This document shows, one piece after another, positions 32,501-45,065 of a stretch of DNA of 64,000 nt. Each line of letters opens with the position of its first letter. Position 1 is the stretch's first letter. The stretch lies in the NCBI GenBank assembly GCA_021014325.1, contig CM037461.1:3125501-3189500 (forward strand), in the 5' to 3' direction. The DNA is from Plazaster borealis. Taxonomy: Eukaryota > Echinodermata > Asteroidea > Forcipulatida > Labidiasteridae. The position numbers and the translations under genes were made by a program. Below the pieces are notes generated by a model. The model saw nothing but the letters and a program-made list of their open reading frames with translations, was not told the origin of the DNA and ran no database searches.

Positions 32501-35500
32501 TCATATCTACACTGGTTCCCTGATCAGATCCCTGTAGCATCATAATTCCCTCTACTGTGACTTTAATTTCTAGATCAATCTGTAACCATGCTTTGTTGTC
32601 ACTTGGTTCAGGGCACCAGCCAATAGTATTGCTGTTTGCTGATTGAGTTAGTCGTGCATTGCTTGGTTGACAGTTACCAACTTCTCTACTTTTTGTACTT
32701 GATGCAGTGATTCTGTAGTCGGGGATACTGCCATCTCCCATTCCAAGACGATGCAAACAAAACCAGCGTTCTAAATCGGAGATTTAAAGGCAACAGAACA
32801 GCATTAAATTAAATTTACTGGAGCACATTTTATTAAAGCAGTGTTAGAATGCCGGTCAAAAGGGTCTCAACTATTTGGCTGGAAAATATAACTTTATTTG
32901 TTTTGGAACAAAAACGCAAAATGTTATATTGTCATTGACAAAACAATGTATTCTCAAATTATTGAAATAAGATGTTAGATTTGTACTTTACTGTTCTCTG
33001 CTAATTCAAAATAAAATTTATCTGTAGAAATGTAAAAGTGTACTACTAAACACTTGTTCAGATAAAGAAAACAATAATGTCGCCCTGGTCTCTAAAATAT
33101 AAAAATATGATTTTAATAGGGAAAAACAGAGATGTTTATATTGATGGCACCATTCCATCCAATAAAATCAATAGATTGCAGTAAGCATCAGCTGCTTAAA
33201 TAATATGAGATGTAGCCTACTAAAACAATGAAAAACAAATATGTACAAAACCTGTTACAATAAATTGTTTATACAACCATACCATTACATCCAAGGAGTT
33301 CAATACGCAGTCCCGGACGTTGGCCTTCATACCCAGTTGGTATGATGCGGATGTAGCGTGCTCTGATATCCTCATTGAACATGTTGGTTACTCTGGTGTC
33401 TCCGTCGCTATTTCCGGAGAATTTCTGTGAAGAAAAATAAATCTGATGCTCAATGACAGCAACTAATATCAGAACAGAACAGCCTGATTACCCAAAGGTC
33501 ATGTGAATTCATAAATATTTCAGAGGAATCATACTCCTTTAAATGTTGAGATTAACAAATCTGTAGTTGCTTGTTGCAGTTTCTTTGTAGTCAAATTAAT
33601 GTGCTGCCATTTGTATCTTTGAGGAAATCATATTAGATAGCTTAAGTTCACATAATCTGTAGTGGCTGAATGCTGCAGTTTATTTGTTTTAAACATAACT
33701 TATTGACTTCCAATTTGTAAAATGCACTTTGGAAACAATTTTTTCTTTCTTATTGACTTAGAAGGAATACCGATCGTGTCATTTCAGTAAATCAATGAAT
33801 AAACAATATTAACTGCTTTGACAATTACTTCTTATGTTGTTGATATTTATTCATTATTCTGCATTTAACCGTTTTCTGCCATTTATGTAAGATGTAACAC
33901 CTGTGCATTGTTAGCGGATGTCCCTCCTATGTGTCGCCAGTCTTGTTCTTTGTCGCTGTAAGACACCAGGAACTCTGTCACCCAGTACCAGTTGTAGTTG
34001 TTGCCCTGTGTTATAACACCTTGGATCAATGCTGGTGCTTGTAAGTCCACTTGGAACCATGCAAGGTCGTTGTCATTCCATGTGGGACACCAGCCACCTT
34101 TCACATCTAGCCGTCCAAGAGAGTTCTTGTGGCACTGATATTCACCAGTAGATGATGTTGTGATTCTCTCACCAGGGATGCTACCATCTTCCATTCCGAG
34201 ACTCTGACCACACAATTTATGAACTGAGGAAACAAAACAATGTATCAATGTTTTATTCAGGTCAACCTCAGTATGTTGAGTGAAAACGTTACATTTATTA
34301 TGAACACGCATGCTGGTCTTGTTCATCTCAGAATAGATTAATTGTATATATAGAAGGTACATTTTCATGACACCAAAATCACTGTGAGTTATTTCCCAAG
34401 TATGGCTGGAGCAGAATTGTGTGTGATTGATTTTATCAAAGCAAAAGGATACAAATAATTCAACCCTTTAGTCCCAAGAGGCTCCGCCTGTTACTCTTCA
34501 AAGCGCCCCAACCCCCCCCCCCCCAGAAATTTGGCAAGTTGTATCTTGAGTTTTACACATGCAATTGAAACGCTTCAAACAGCGGTATATAAAGCGTGAT
34601 CTCAATAGAATGATGGTCTAAAAATACATGGTCCCAAAATTATTTTACAATGCACGCACAATGTACACAGTAATTGCGACCATATTTCTATTCACGATAA
34701 ATTTGGGAGTGATTTTACAGTGAGAATACCGTGATTTGAAAGAATATTTTTCAAAGTTTTAGGTACAGAATGGGATTTAGGGATTAATTTTTATTTCAGA
34801 AGGTATGTTGTCAATATTGTCAATTGCTTTTCAAACAGTTTGTTTCTTTGAGACGGCAGTACAGTACAAACGTTTTCATTGTACACAAACACTCGATAAT
34901 TTTAGTTAATCTGTCTTATGTTTTCAACCATCAAATCTGAGTAAAGGAGTCAAAGCAATGGTGAAAATCACTTAAAAGTTAACTTCATCCTTTTCAAGAT
35001 AAATCAAATTTGTATGGGAGAAAAATAATCACAACAAAGTTATCTGAGGATTTGTTGAGGTACAGTAGAAAATCTTGTCACTTTCGAATACTTGACTCGA
35101 TGTCTACTTGTGCGCGAGTTCTAAAGGGTTGAAATATTATAAACATTTGGCTTTTGTTGCAATTTTCTTTTTCACCGGGATTCAGACAAACAATTGCATT
35201 GTAATATACATTGCAACTGCATTTGTTAAACATTGTATTGGTTTAATAAAAACATTTTGTTGGGATACTTGTTGTTCATTCTCTAGGACCAATTAAACCT
35301 ACTAGAATTTTTTTCAGGCAGAAGGAACTGTCTCAATTAAAAGAAAACCAGGACATCCATTCACTCAAATCTTCTTTCCAGAAAATTAACAATATCTTAT
35401 GTGTGTGAGCATCATTGTACAGAGTTGCTTCTTATTCAGTTAGGAGCCTTACATACAACTAAGGAATAAACTTCAGCTTCTGATAACAAACACTATTAAT

Positions 35501-38500
35501 ACAATGTTTAGGGCGCCCTCTTTCAGCTTGAGAAAGTTTGTTTACATGGGTAACCTTGTACTCGGTTTTCACATTGGCACTGTTTAAACAAAATTAAAGG
35601 TTTTACAATGCTTAGTAGGTTTTTTATAAGCTTAGTTCACAGATAGGTTAACTATAAGCAACCTTTTTTTGACATGTTTGTTTTGGGAATTTTCTGACAG
35701 TTTTTGCTTTGTTTTTATTTTCCTGAGGCCTCGTTTTATTTTGGATTATTGGTGTTTTTATTTTAGTGTAAATCATGTGCTGGATTTTGATGGATCGCTT
35801 TTTACTAGGATTTACACACCTTTTATGCTGGGGATTCCAATAACATGGGCTTCTACGCTGAAAGCTTCACATAATGTTAAAACATTGAGTCGTAATTTTG
35901 GGGGGCCGGACTTGTGTGATTTTTTTTATTTTTTACTTAAAACATATTCTTAAACGCAGGCAAGATTGCCTTTCCATGTTAATCCACTTGATTTGGAAAT
36001 GCCTTGACCAAAAAAGTAGACAAGGACTCAGGCACGGATGTACCATTTGATGTTAATGTTTGAGCGAAGTTTTGGGGTCCAGTTAGTTTTTAGTTGTGGT
36101 TTTTCCTTTCCCATTGTTGCCCTGTCGGTGGCTTGTCGGGTTGCGGTTTTGATGGTTTTCGTAGGTGTGAGGCATGAACCGCTTAAATAAGTGCAAGATT
36201 ATGATTCCATTGGTTCAAGAATTCATTTGGAGGGTCCAGTTAAGCGACTTATATTTATTGTTATGACTTGCTAGCCTTAACATTTGCCAACAACGGATCG
36301 TCTATGAGTAGGCCTATACATAACTTTGAGTACCAACCTTTCGAAGTCGTGTGTCGAGTAAGTACTTTGAGTAGGCCTACTTTGCTAGCTAAATACGAAT
36401 ATTTTCACAAGAACTCCAACACTGAGCTCTAGTAGAACAACCGTAGAGATAAATTGTTTGTTTCTACCCTCAAAACATATCACCGGTTTGCAGGTTTTAT
36501 TGCATTAACTGTTTAAACACTTAATGCCAGCTTCAGAAAACTACATGTGATACGTTAACGTACATGTAGGACTGTCAATTAACCAAGATGTACTCTGAAT
36601 TTGAGGCCAGAATATGGCTATTGCTTTATTTGATTAATGGTGCATTATTGGCACAAATGCTCTGGTTGATACTTATTGTGTTTGCTTGTATCTTCAGTTT
36701 GGTAAGTCTCAGTAATGTTGTATCATAAACCTATCCTTGGAGAAAATAGTGAGTGGTTAGCACCAGACATCACTGAGTCATATCATTCACCTCTGCAGCC
36801 AAGGAGCTCAATACGTAGGTCAGGGACACGATTCCAGTCTATTGGTCTGATTCGGATGTACCGTGCTTGAATTGGTTGCTGGAATATATTGGTAACTGGG
36901 GTGACTGCATCAGTGTTGCCATTGAATGTCTGTCAATGAAACCATAGGTGGACACGACAAGAAATAAATGATTTAATAATAATTAATACTTAGACCATGA
37001 ATAATGAATGTACAGCTTCATAGGAGTGTGTTTGTTCAAAAGGATTACATGTTGGCATGGACGGTGTCTTTGTTGAATACTCTTACCTGAGGAGTAGAGG
37101 TCCCATTCACATACAGCCATGCAGTGTCATCAATGCTGTATTGTACCTGGTATTGTGTCACATAGAAATCATTGTCTGGACTGCCCTGTGTGATGACACC
37201 CTCAATCTGCACAGGCTTTGTACCCATATCTACTTGAAGCCATGCATCATTATATTGCCAATCAGCTGGACTCCAACCACTGTTCAGGTTCAGTCGTGCA
37301 TTACTTGGCAGATACATTGAACAACACTGACTAGATGCTGTGATTCTAACATCAGGAATACTCCTGTCTTCCATTCCAAGTGCATGTCCACAATATCTAC
37401 CAACTGAAACCAAACACAAAACTTTAGCAGTTAATTTTGTTGTATTTTTTGTTAACATGAATTAAAAAATTACAATGTATCACATAACGCAACACAAAAT
37501 ACACTATTGTGGACATGCCTTTCAAAACATTTGTTTGTGTCCACACCTAACCCCTATCCCTCATAAACAAATCATTTTAAACATATTTCTGAGATAGATG
37601 ATATTGTAGGCTTCCCCGGTCATGATGAAGTAAATACATTGTACATACCAGTTGGTTGTATCCTAGAGTGCTCCATACACAGGGTGTAATCGTCGGATTT
37701 TAAGTGAAAGGGTGTTTCTATCACTTGACCAGTGCTGTTATGTTCATTGGTGAGGTCCAGACGGATTGTCCAGTCCCCTTCATCCTCAGTCAGCTTATGT
37801 AAAACCTCATTGCCAAGCCAGAACTCACCATCAAAAGATCCAAAGCCATCCTTGTAATCTGCCCAACTGCGATTGAAATTGACTGATCCATCATAGCGCC
37901 GCTGGACCACCTTAAAATGAAACAAAAGTTAGATCGTATAATTTTGCATACAATCTACTATTGTGTTCCAAAGATCACTTTTTACAATACTTTCAGATTT
38001 ATCTTTATATTTTGTTTACAAATGTTATTTCAAAAAAATCACAACTCTGACAAGACAAAAACCATTGTTGTGGACTGTGTTATAAAGTATCAGATACAGT
38101 TTTCTTGTTGCTTTTTGATGTCCTTGTATCCCGATTCAATGACATTTTAAATTCTCTAATCGCTCAATGTATTTTTCATATTGTGGACATTTTGGGGAAA
38201 ACTATATTGTTGTAAAGGTGTTTTTTGTATTTTATTTCAGTTCAAGTATTTAAATAGAGCTGTTTAGATGCAGACGAAAATATAGTCTTCATGTTTTTTT
38301 AAATGGTTCTGAAATCAAATTTATAATACTGCAGACCAGTAGACCATGCAGACCATTATAGATCAGGACAGAAATGTCTAATAAGTTCTGGTAGAAAATG
38401 TTTAATATTTGTCTTCAACACTTTGGTTTACTAGTAAGATGTTGGCATCACGCATGTTTGGATGCAACTAAAATCACTAATATTCTAGGACCTAGTATAA

Positions 38501-40236
38501 TATAAGCTTTAAGTGAGACTATAATTTTGAGCAATTTATTGTCTGTGATGTCATTGATTATTAAGGAATAATAGAATTTTAATGGAGTGAAATATAAATT
38601 GATGTAGGCTACTTACAATCCATCCTGTATGCTTCGTCATATCACATACAACCAGTATTCCTTCACCATTTTGGAAGGGATAGATAGTGTAGGTACCATT
38701 CTTAGTGTAACCAGCATCCAACAAATCCTGACAGTCTGGTAAAATAAACAAAAAAATTATGTGCCGAGTTTAGTTTATTATATGGATACCCATGGTTTAT
38801 ATAACTTGTATCTGTGATTGTGGTGTTTTTAAATCACAGTATTCGGAGTTGCTTTTTCCTTTCTATCTAAGTGGTCGTAAAGAAACTATGCTTACCCTTA
38901 ACATAAAACATGAACATCAATTTCATCTCATCTAAACAGTCGTCCTTAATTATCTTAATATTAAGTTTGCTTTTTTTTTTCAATTGAATTTGAAACAAAT
39001 TATTAGTGTCATTGCATAAACTGATCTACTGCCCACAGTTTAATCCTGCATTGACTGTTGCTAACAATATAAAAATGTGGCAATCTTGATTCAAGTAACA
39101 TGCTAATAAATAAGACTTGAAGGTTTGCATGGTGGAACCACAATAACTAGAACAATTTGCGGTGACACCATGTAGTTAAATCTTTGTTTTTAAGTAATTG
39201 TGGTTCCGAAAAGAACATGTGGACTCAACGTTTCTGACAGTATACTCTGTCCGTCGTGTGGACACTGGTGGCTCCAACTGGGCTTTTGGCTTATGGGAGA
39301 GTGTGGTAAGCCAAATAAATCAGCAAATTTTGGCAACCAATTTTGGCAGCCAATTTTGGCAGCCAATTGTGGCAGTCAATTTTGGCAGCCAATTTTGGTA
39401 CCAAGGTGGAGAGAAGACTATCGGAATCACGCCAGTATACAAAATTCAGGCAGGAATCCACTGAATTTGGAATAAACTGTTAGAGTAATTGCTTATAACC
39501 TGATCGACTGCCAACAGTTTTCGCAGGCATTTTCTTTTGCAAACATGATAATAATGTAGCGTACTCAGTTTTGATTCAAGTGCCATGCCACTACGATGTC
39601 AACATCAGATAATGCGACTTGTTATTTAAAGCAGCAGGACTGTAATAATTGAACTAATTGTTGAACCCTGTGGAGACATTCGATTCTGGGCAGACGCTTT
39701 TATTTGTGCTTTGTAGTTCGGCCTCGTCTCAGACAAAAATTATATCATATGGAAACTACTTTTGACCAAAGTTTCAAGTTACATTTAGAAATGTATTGTC
39801 CCTAAAGGAGCATATCAAAACTCAAAACAGTAGAAAGATTCTCATTGGATTGGTTGACTGTTTCAGCATGCATGCATCTCTCCGATTGACCGTCGCACAA
39901 AGTGGCCTATAATGAGATCAAAGTGCATCAAAAATATATTTTACTTTTTTTAAATCAAAGGCTACTCACGTAGTATCGAAGCATTCTGACCATGGCATCC
40001 ATAATGGTCATGTATCTCTTCTTGGTCATCAGTGAAGATTGGTTCATCAGTATAGATAGGTTTAGGCTGTCTGTTTGGAGCTACTGTGTTCAGCCCTCCT
40101 GGTCTGATTGAGGTACATGAACACATATCCTTGAATGGTTGGATCCATCGTAGTCTGTTTCCTTCAGATGGATCCGGTTTTTGGGTAAAGTAACACACTT
40201 TAGTAGCAGCTGCTTCATTAGCATTCAACAAATAAA
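29298..40236 (-). CDS. FReD protein with four inserted F5/8C (discoidin) domains
   Basis: A predicted secreted lectin-like protein, 5' exon missing. Exons: 40236-39970, 38735-38617, 37910-37649, 37403-37087, 36929-36791, 34223-33901, 33424-33283, 32770-32436, 31643-31505, 30627-30248, 29972-29834, 29581-29298. All introns are GT-AG. With one base from the missing exon the total is 2,847 nt, i.e. 948 residues plus stop, with no frame conflict. Order: linker (1-89), first part of a fibrinogen C-terminal domain (90-217), four F5/8 type C domains (217-369, 369-524, 524-682, 682-855) and the rest of the fibrinogen domain (855-948). The two halves add up to about 220 residues, one normal FReD. FReD and F5/8C domains bind glycans, phospholipid or surface ligands, so an extracellular recognition or immune role is likely but inferred. 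The signal peptide would lie upstream of 40236. Confidence 0.85.
29834..30627 (-). CDS. F5/8 type C domain 4 (two exons)
   Basis: Exons 30627-30248 and 29972-29834. Starts CGQSLGMEDGSISDSRITAT and ends MRIELIGC. It is the longest of the four (173 residues), with extra sequence in the first third and around ITQDIDDKLTSDTW. Outer phases are 1-1; the donor is GCAGAA|GTAGGT. Confidence 0.9.
31020..31260. other. GC-rich island inside an intron
   Basis: About 230 bp of GC-rich sequence with frames open on both strands, inside the AT-rich intron between discoidin domains 3 and 4. It has no domain-like motif. It may be a fragment of a retroelement; not identified. Confidence 0.3.
31505..32770 (-). 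CDS. F5/8 type C domain 3 (two exons)
   Basis: Exons 32770-32436 and 31643-31505. Starts CLHRLGMGDGSIPDYRITAS and ends IRVELLGC. It is the most divergent of the four: GIMMLQGSDQG stands where the others have GVITQG, and the spike region differs. Outer phases are 1-1. Confidence 0.88.
33283..34223 (-). CDS. F5/8 type C domain 2 (two exons)
   Basis: Exons 34223-33901 and 33424-33283. Starts CGQSLGMEDGSIPGERITTSS and ends LRIELLGC, with AWFQVDLQ, IQGVITQGN and ARYIRIIPTG between. The outer boundaries are phase 1. The second exon is 142 bp, one codon longer than the 139 bp of the others. Confidence 0.9.
34503..36750. other. large intron between discoidin domains 1 and 2
   Basis: Apart from a poly-C run (34513-34527) and a duplicated gagtaggccta motif (36306-36382), I see nothing. 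I looked here for an alternative FReD end exon (GGWWFN-type motif) and found none. Confidence 0.4.
36791..37403 (-). CDS. F5/8 type C domain 1 (two exons)
   Basis: Exons 37403-37087 and 36929-36791. The domain begins CGHALGMEDRSIPD and ends in LRIELLGC, the paired terminal cysteines of discoidin domains. It contains DAWLQVDMG, IEGVITQG and ARYIRIRPI. The outer boundaries are phase 1; the inner intron is phase 0. Confidence 0.9.
37649..37910 (-). CDS. FReD part 1: second exon, ends at the insertion point
   Basis: 262 bp encoding QRRYDGSVNFNRSWADYKDG, FGSFDGEFWLGNEVLHKL and WTIRLDLT, the core FReD motifs, up to DDYTLCMEHSRIQPT. It leaves at phase 1 (ACT G|GTATGT). In a normal FReD the calcium-site/P-domain half follows here; instead the next exon in the genome is a discoidin exon. 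The base left over would also join in frame to the exon at 29581. Confidence 0.9.
38617..38735 (-). CDS. FReD part 1: first exon
   Basis: 119 bp encoding CQDLLDAGYTKNGTYTIYP...GILVVCDM..HTGWIV. This is the standard start of a fibrinogen C-terminal domain, with its first disulfide pair (Cys in CQDLL and VVCDM). Acceptor TTTTACCAG, donor GATT|GTAAGT, leaving at phase 0. Confidence 0.9.
39322..39402 (+). repeat. 13-bp tandem repeat, about six units
   Basis: Units of aattttggcagcc with single-base changes, inside an intron of the FReD/discoidin gene. The plus-strand frame across it is low complexity and not a gene. Confidence 0.85.
39970..40236 (-). CDS. FReD/discoidin gene: N-terminal linker exon
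   Basis: 267 bp, acceptor TTGATTTAG, donor CTAC|GTGAGT, entering and leaving at phase 1. It encodes about 89 residues with several Cys (KVCYF, DMCSCTS, YGCHG), a Pro-rich stretch and an acidic stretch (TDEPIFTDDQEE). No domain recognised. The preceding exon, with start codon and signal peptide, was not found; a LINE fragment occupies much of the upstream intron. Confidence 0.75.
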
Positions 40237-40614
40237 CTAAATCAAGAGAGACAAATCATGATTACACTTTCATTGCAATTGGGTTTGGGTTATCTTATAA
40301 TTGATAGGCAGAGATCCTTCTCCTACCCAGAGATGTAAGGCAACGTTACAAAACTGTGAACTTTTTGGATGCACACAATATGACAAGCAAGACGAAATGA
40401 CATATTGTGATAGTTATTTTAACACAAGATTAACGTGCCGGCGCTCTAACAACTTAGCTATATGGCCCTATAGTTGGCGGTCTCTGTATTTTAGAAATAT
40501 CTTTGTGCACGTCAGAAGCATACACTTTAAACCGGGATCACACTCAAGTTTATGATAAAACCTGTTGGCACATTAATCGTAAGTTCAAATACCGTTCTAG
40601 TCAATAGTCTTGGT

Positions 40615-43185
40615 TCACCTACACAATTTTGAAGCAAGATACACGTTCTATGACGAGCTCAACACCATCATTAAGGCGATTCGCATTATATAACGGTTGT
40701 ACATTGTGGGTGATTTAAACGCCAGAATGAGTGCTTAACACATAAATGAAAGAGAACAGGCAGCGTCTACTCGAACGCTGCTTCTACCAGAACCTCTGCG
40801 TCACCAACACGTTCTTCCAGACCAAGACCCAACACAACGTGTCTTAGTGACATCCTCCGTCCAAACATTGACACCAACTGGACCTGATCCTCACAAGACG
40901 AAGTACGATAGACAGTTTCAACCTCACCCTCAACTATTGAGCGCAGAGTGTGACACAGACCACTCCCTAGTGGGCTCCAAGGTGAAGCTCTGATCTAAGA
41001 ATGTGTTTCCACCTGAAGACAGAGTGAAGATCCCGCATTGAAACTGGCAAGACCCAGAACTCAGAGTTGGTTCAGTGCCTTTCCGAACTTCTTGAAGTTT
41101 CCTTCACTATATGTCAACCAGTAGTAAGGCCACGGAGATTTTGGATCACCTCAGAGATGCTGTCTACAACTCCGCTATAGCAGTCTTTGATAAGAAGCAG
41201 GGAAAAGCAAATGGCAGGCTTGACGCATACTTTAACGTCATGCAACTAAACGTCCCCTAATGGACTAATGTTGTCACATTTGGGCCGTCGGAGCTTCTGC
41301 CTGTCATGTTATTAGATAAAGCGCAGAAGCGTATTGTTAATTCTGTTGGCGAAGGGTTGGGATCAACCCTACAACCTCTTTCCTACCGTAGGTCTTGTCT
41401 TCATGGTAAATTTGCCACCAGTGTGTCTGACCTGGTTCCCTCCTATCAGAATGTTTAAGCGTAAAACCAGGCTTTCGGCTTCTTCTCAACCATACACTCT
41501 TGCTTTGCTGAGAAATAGAACAAAGAGCCATTCGAATTTTAAGAGTACTATCTAATCCTACCTTCATCTCCTTTCAGTAGTTTTTATCACTAATATGTTC
41601 TTCATTTAGAAATCGGAAACAAAGATGAAAAGAAGAAGCAAAGTCCAGAAGTCAGCCCATCGCCGTGCAAACGAACACTGTGAAACGGATCCTTCATTCT
41701 GCTCAGAAAGGCAATATCAGGGCAAAATATAAAAGCATTAAGGAAGCAACAAGGTCTACGCAGTAGAAGACATCCCTACTTAAGTCAGCCACTGGTGAGC
41801 TCATCAAGGATCAAACCGAGCAGATTGAGCGCTGGGTAAAGCATTATTCTAAGCTCTACACAAACCAGAACACAGTTTGCGATGACGCACAAGACGCCTT
41901 TCAACCTCAGATGGGCTCGACATTGAGCCAGCGATGGAACAACCGATGCTCTTGAAGTAGGAAAGGCCCCAAGGAAGGACAGCATGCTTCCGGACACCAT
42001 CAATTGCGCAAAAGAAACCCTGCTATGGAACCCCTATTACACAAATTCCTCTGCACTTGCGGGCAAGCTCTTCTATTACATCATCCTGAAGAGATTACAA
42101 GTTATCACCGAAACAGTATCACAGTGCAGGTTTAGAGCTGGCAGGTCCACTACCGGCAAGGTCTTCTCTCTGAGACAGCTTCAAGAAAAATGCAGGGAGC
42201 AGAGAAAACCTCTCTACATCTCCCGTGTAGACCTGACGAAGGCCTTTGACCTGGAGAGCGGGATGGCATTTTCAAAGTTCTCAGCAAGATCGGCCTATCC
42301 TCCCAGGCTACTCAGCATCGTGAAGTTATTCCACGACGTACTTAAAGGAACAGTCGTGTACGACGGCTCCGCCTCTGCATCGTTCAACATCCGCAGTGGC
42401 GTAAATTACGGATGTGTCCTTGTATCGACGCTCTTTGAGATATTCTTCGCCGTCTTCCTGGGGCAGGCCTTTGGGTCAACCATGGAAGGCAATAACCACC
42501 ACATAAGATCAGATGAGATGGTTTTCAACATCTCAAGACATGGAACAGGTGTATCTCAAAGATATTCTCCTCGAAGATGATGATGCCATCAATATACCAC
42601 AGAGGAGAATCTTCAACGTCTAATGCACCGCTTCTCTCAATGATGCAACATCTTTGGGCTCACCATTAGTCTGAAAGACGAACGAACATTTGGGACAGGG
42701 CGTTGTGGAGCCCCAATCACCAGTGTGAATGACCAAGAGCTCAAGGTGGTCCACGTGTACACCTCTTTCTGCTCCACCATCACCGACAACCTTTCCTTGG
42801 ACCCAGAGCTCAGTAGACGTATCGGAAAGGCCGCCACCACTCTTTGCAGACTGACAAAAAGGGTGTGGATCAACATCAAACTGACATAACACACTAAGGT
42901 GAAAGTCTACAAAGTGTGTGTCGTAAACACGCTCCTTCGGCAGTGACACATGGACGTTGAGGTTTTGTCAGGAAAGACGGCTTTAGCGCTTTTACATGCG
43001 TTGCCTGAGGCTTATCCTCGACATCTCCTGGATAGACAAGGTATCAAATAGTGCAGTTTCTGTAAGGGCTTGCATACTCACCATGTCCAAAAAAGAGGGC
43101 GCCTTTTGTGGGTGGGTCACGTCTGCTGTATGGAGGATAGCATGATTCCCAAGGACCTATTCAATACGGTGAGCTGGCGCAATAA
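40615..43185 (+). pseudogene. decayed non-LTR retrotransposon (LINE)
   Basis: A degenerate endonuclease/reverse-transcriptase element, antisense in the 5' intron of the FReD/discoidin gene. Near 40700 the endonuclease motif GDLNARM is readable (family GDFNAR). At 42100-42480 a frame carries RT motifs: SQCRFRAGRSTTGKVFSLRQ, SRVDLTKAFD, and NIRSGVNYGCVLVSTLFEIFF for the usual SGV.QGCVL..TLF. The YADD box is lost. Downstream, scattered frames match the C-terminal LINE region (GRLLWVGHVCCMED near 43090). Stops and frameshifts are frequent, and unrelated sequence interrupts it around 41330-41620. Clade uncertain. Confidence 0.8.
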
Positions 43186-43189
43186 ATAC

Positions 43190-44400
43190 TATTCGAAACG
43201 TCAAGACCATACCGGCTCTTTTCAAAGCTATCACTCCCACAAAAGAGTTTTTACACCTGGTTGTACCAACAAGTTTACTATTTATTTTAGTTACCTCTTA
43301 TGTGAGCCTTCTTGTCTGCTAACAAAAACACACTTCCCAATCTCAAATAACCTTCAAACTTCACGCATAGTAAGATCTGCATCTCAACACTGCGTTACAA
43401 AGATAGGTGCAAGCCCGACCTTCAGTCCATTAATCCAAACACAAACACCTGGGAATAATCAGCTGCCTACCAATGTACACGCAGGCAGGAGGTCCGCAAA
43501 CACACTCGAGCAACCTCACAGAAATGCATACAGTATCCAAATATGCTTTTAAATATATAACAAATATAGCCGAATTTATCCCGCAAGAAGCAAGTTCACG
43601 AAATGGGAAAAAAATTACTTCGTTTTTATAAAAGCCCAATCTAAATGTGTTCCCGACCTAAATGTAACCCCAAACTTGTATTTGAATGTGACCCCGACCT
43701 AGATGAAACCCAAATGTTGTACCTCAATGTAGCCCCAACCTAATTGTAGCCCCAAACTTGTACCCCTACCTAATTGTAGCTTCAATTGTACCTTAATGAA
43801 GCACGCACTTTTAAGGTTAGCAATTGACATCTTTTGAAATGTTGACCCTGATTTTCGTTGAAACTGTTTTGAAGGTAAAGTTGAACTTCTTCTGTAAAGT
43901 CTGTAGTAAAGTCTGCACAGTCTGTAAAAGCTTATGTGGCCGGGGTTAAATATAATTATTGCGGACACGACTTCTCTGTATTTCTAAAGATTTATTCTCT
44001 CGAATCAATGAGCTGTCCGAGACTAGTGTAACGACGTGTCTTTCTCCCGACATCAAAAAGTACAATGATCCAATTGGATAACATTGAAAATCATGCCGCC
44101 GCTAGGGGGCGCTCGATAAATAAATATCAAGTCTGAAGAAACATTTAAAAAAAATCCTGCCTGTCACACTTTTATTGCTATATTTAATTGCTCTCAACCA
44201 CAAACATGAGCATATCAATATGTATTTACCATAGGAAGTCTGTTGAATGTTCAGTCTTAAATGTAATCAAACATTTTTAAATCCCGCTCTATTTTAAAAC
44301 TAAGGTACAAATAATTGGCAGAAAGGTTCTTGGTAGCTTTGGGATCATGTTAAGTTTATTTATAGTTTGGAGTAGAAACAAAAACAATATTGAAGGAGGT
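43190..44400. other. non-coding spacer
   Basis: Contains a degenerate tandem repeat at 43635-43800. A short segment (gtttactatttattttagtta, near 43270) resembles 57165-57190 just before the 57-kb LINE. No gene seen. Confidence 0.4.
43635..43800. repeat. degenerate ~25-bp tandem repeat
   Basis: Imperfect units such as aatgtagccccaacctaattg and aatgtgaccccgacctagatg, six to seven copies. Confidence 0.7.
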
Positions 44401-44986
44401 GGAGCTACATTTCAATATTATTTAGGTGTTTCCAGAGACTAGAGCCTCGTAGGTAGAGAGTAAACTGACATCAATAACCGTTGCTGACGTGTCAGTTAAA
44501 ACTACCGAAGCAAACTTACAGATATCCTTGATATCATAACAACTTAAACAGAGAATAAGCGCATAGTGATGAATGTGTTCAATGCACCCAAGTGAGTTAT
44601 GTACACGTACAAGTTCTTTATGAATCGTCAACGTGGGTCATACGAATGTGTGCTTTTACCCTTTAGCCCTAATTGTAACTTTAGTCGACTGTGCACTTTA
44701 TCCTTTTTGAGTTCCAGCTTACTAATTGAAAAAAGGAAAGATCGCATCTTTCTAATGATGGTTAAAGAAAGTAAGGTTGCTATTAATCAATCCGAAAAGA
44801 TCCGAAAGACACACACCTACGGAGCGCCATATTATTGTGTACAACAAGTGTTTAGGTTTACAGAACTCACTGAGGAAACGAAGACCAAAAAATGTACATT
44901 TATTGGCAAATTTGATTGATTTTGGAATTAAATACCCTTCAGAACAAGGAAATTTACAAAATAGTCAGGCCTAGACTGTCAACATA

Positions 44987-45065
44987 GGGCTTGATAGATC
45001 AGTCGGTAAAGCACCTCCAAGTCAACCACTTAGTCACAGTTTCAAATCCCACTCTAGTTTTAAAC
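44987..45065 (+). repeat. tRNA-like module of the array (first of several)
   Basis: Has an A-box-like segment (GATAGATCAGTCGGTAAAGC) and a B-box-like CACAGTTTCAAATCCC. A near copy at 46057-46130 reads GGAGCTCAGTTGGTTAAGC. Shortened copies lacking the A box lie near 45345, 47815 and 49515. Base pairing does not give a full cloverleaf. This is probably a tRNA-derived SINE head amplified with the array. Confidence 0.5.

Noticed and set aside
41334..41555. Small plus-strand protein
   Set aside because: It lies in sequence interrupting a decayed LINE. Composition is random and nothing supports expression.
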